Source: Melanocharis versteri
Lineage: Eukaryota > Chordata > Aves > Passeriformes > Melanocharitidae
Direction: 5' to 3'
Assembly (NCBI GenBank): GCA_013397845.1
Contig: VZTG01005248.1
Span: 5,190,068-5,254,067, forward strand
DNA: 64,000 nt
The notes under the pieces were generated by a model. That model worked only from the letters and a program-made list of their open reading frames with translations. It made no database searches and was not told where the DNA came from. A program made the position numbers and the translations under genes. How positions within the stretch are numbered: position 1 is the stretch's first letter; every line of letters begins with the position of its first letter. This document shows positions 63,343-64,000 of this stretch, in pieces.

Positions 63343-64000
63343 CTGTTAAAATTTAGTTACTCATTTTGAACCTCAGGTTTGATCATGAAAAGTCCAAGGC
63401 ATTTCATACCTATGATGAGGTATGAAATCAAATGAGACATCCTGTCATTAATTGAGGACTTTTAAAATCTGGCTTATAGCCTAGTAATTACGTGGCAAGA
63501 ATAGATTTTTATTCTTTCTGAGAAGAGAGATTCTAATATGGTTTGAGTTCAGAGCTCAGGCTTTGTTTCCTTCTTTTCCACATTCTTTCTCTGCGGAATT
63601 AGGATGGCCATTCTGTGCCAGCTTTCCACATTTATGAACTGAGACTAGGATTGTTTCCTTATTTTAAGGATAAATATATAAGACTGATACTACCTCAGAT
63701 AGTAATAATACTTGTACTAGCTAAGCTTATTGTTTGCAGACATTGATAACAATTTTTCACGTATTCCTTTCATACTGCTGTGGATACAAGGTAGGAAATA
63801 TTTTCTAATATCCTGTTAAAATAATGTAATCCTGACAAAAAATCAGTCTCCTTTACCTGAAATTACAGGGAAGTGTATCTTGGCCTCCTGTAGTCTACCA
63901 GAACAGGGTGACAGTGTTTTTTCTTCAGGCAGGAACACATGGCTGTTACTCTAAGATCATGTTGCCATTAGATTTTCAATGCGATTGGGACTGCAAGCAT

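Larger units (their letters stand above)
59891..64000. other. Flank upstream of MAPK11
   Basis: About 4 kb with no securely recognised gene. A GC-richer patch lies at 61640-62010 and a CR1 tail at 62178-62232. A weak candidate exon lies at 63051-63342. In mammals PLXNB2 lies on this side, but no plexin sequence was recognised. Confidence 0.6.

Overview
This window is vertebrate nuclear DNA, almost certainly from a bird and probably a passerine. It has long AT-rich introns, small exons with GT/AG borders, CR1 LINE copies, and one short interspersed element with a tRNA-Ile-like head and a CR1-like tail, the structure of the passerine family TguSINE1. No bacterial, phage, CRISPR or operon-like organisation is present.

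The recognisable coding content is two p38 MAP-kinase genes in head-to-tail tandem, both on the minus strand. From right to left, MAPK11 (p38 beta) has exons 2-12 between 46617 and 31312, with a poly(A) signal near 31002. MAPK12 (p38 gamma) then has exons 2-6 between 22090 and 181, and its exons 7-12 lie beyond the left edge. The 16 exons found have consistent splice phases and the sizes typical of the p38 family (130, 59, 112, 30, 48, 115, 72, 80, 79, 174 and a terminal exon). MAPK11 lies 5' of MAPK12 on the same strand, as in mammals. The first coding exon of each gene was not found. A GC-rich, CpG-rich island containing an assembly gap lies upstream of each gene (gaps 22668-22747 and 59096-59465), and these are the likely places for the missing exons.

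Layout: 1-22090 MAPK12 exons and introns, with an LTR-like repeat (about 6480-7080), a degenerate CR1 reverse-transcriptase fragment (about 9130-10555), a SINE (13189-13308) and two CR1 3' ends (15515-15945, 19797-20018); 22090-23010 CpG island; 23010-30985 intergenic with no recognisable gene; 30985-46617 MAPK11; 46618-59095 presumed MAPK11 intron 1 with an LTR fragment near 49645; 58860-59890 second CpG island; 59890-64000 upstream flank with a CR1 tail at 62178 and a weak candidate exon at 63051-63342.

Both genes encode serine/threonine kinases of the stress-activated p38 pathway, activated by MKK3/MKK6 through dual phosphorylation of a Thr-Gly-Tyr motif. That motif is visible in MAPK11 exon 7; in MAPK12 it lies outside the window. 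The gatekeeper residues differ as in other vertebrates (Thr in MAPK11, Met in MAPK12). I saw no convincing new biological system. The points worth following up are the gap-masked first exons, the SINE, the unidentified ORF near 63.2 kb and several unexplained repeats.
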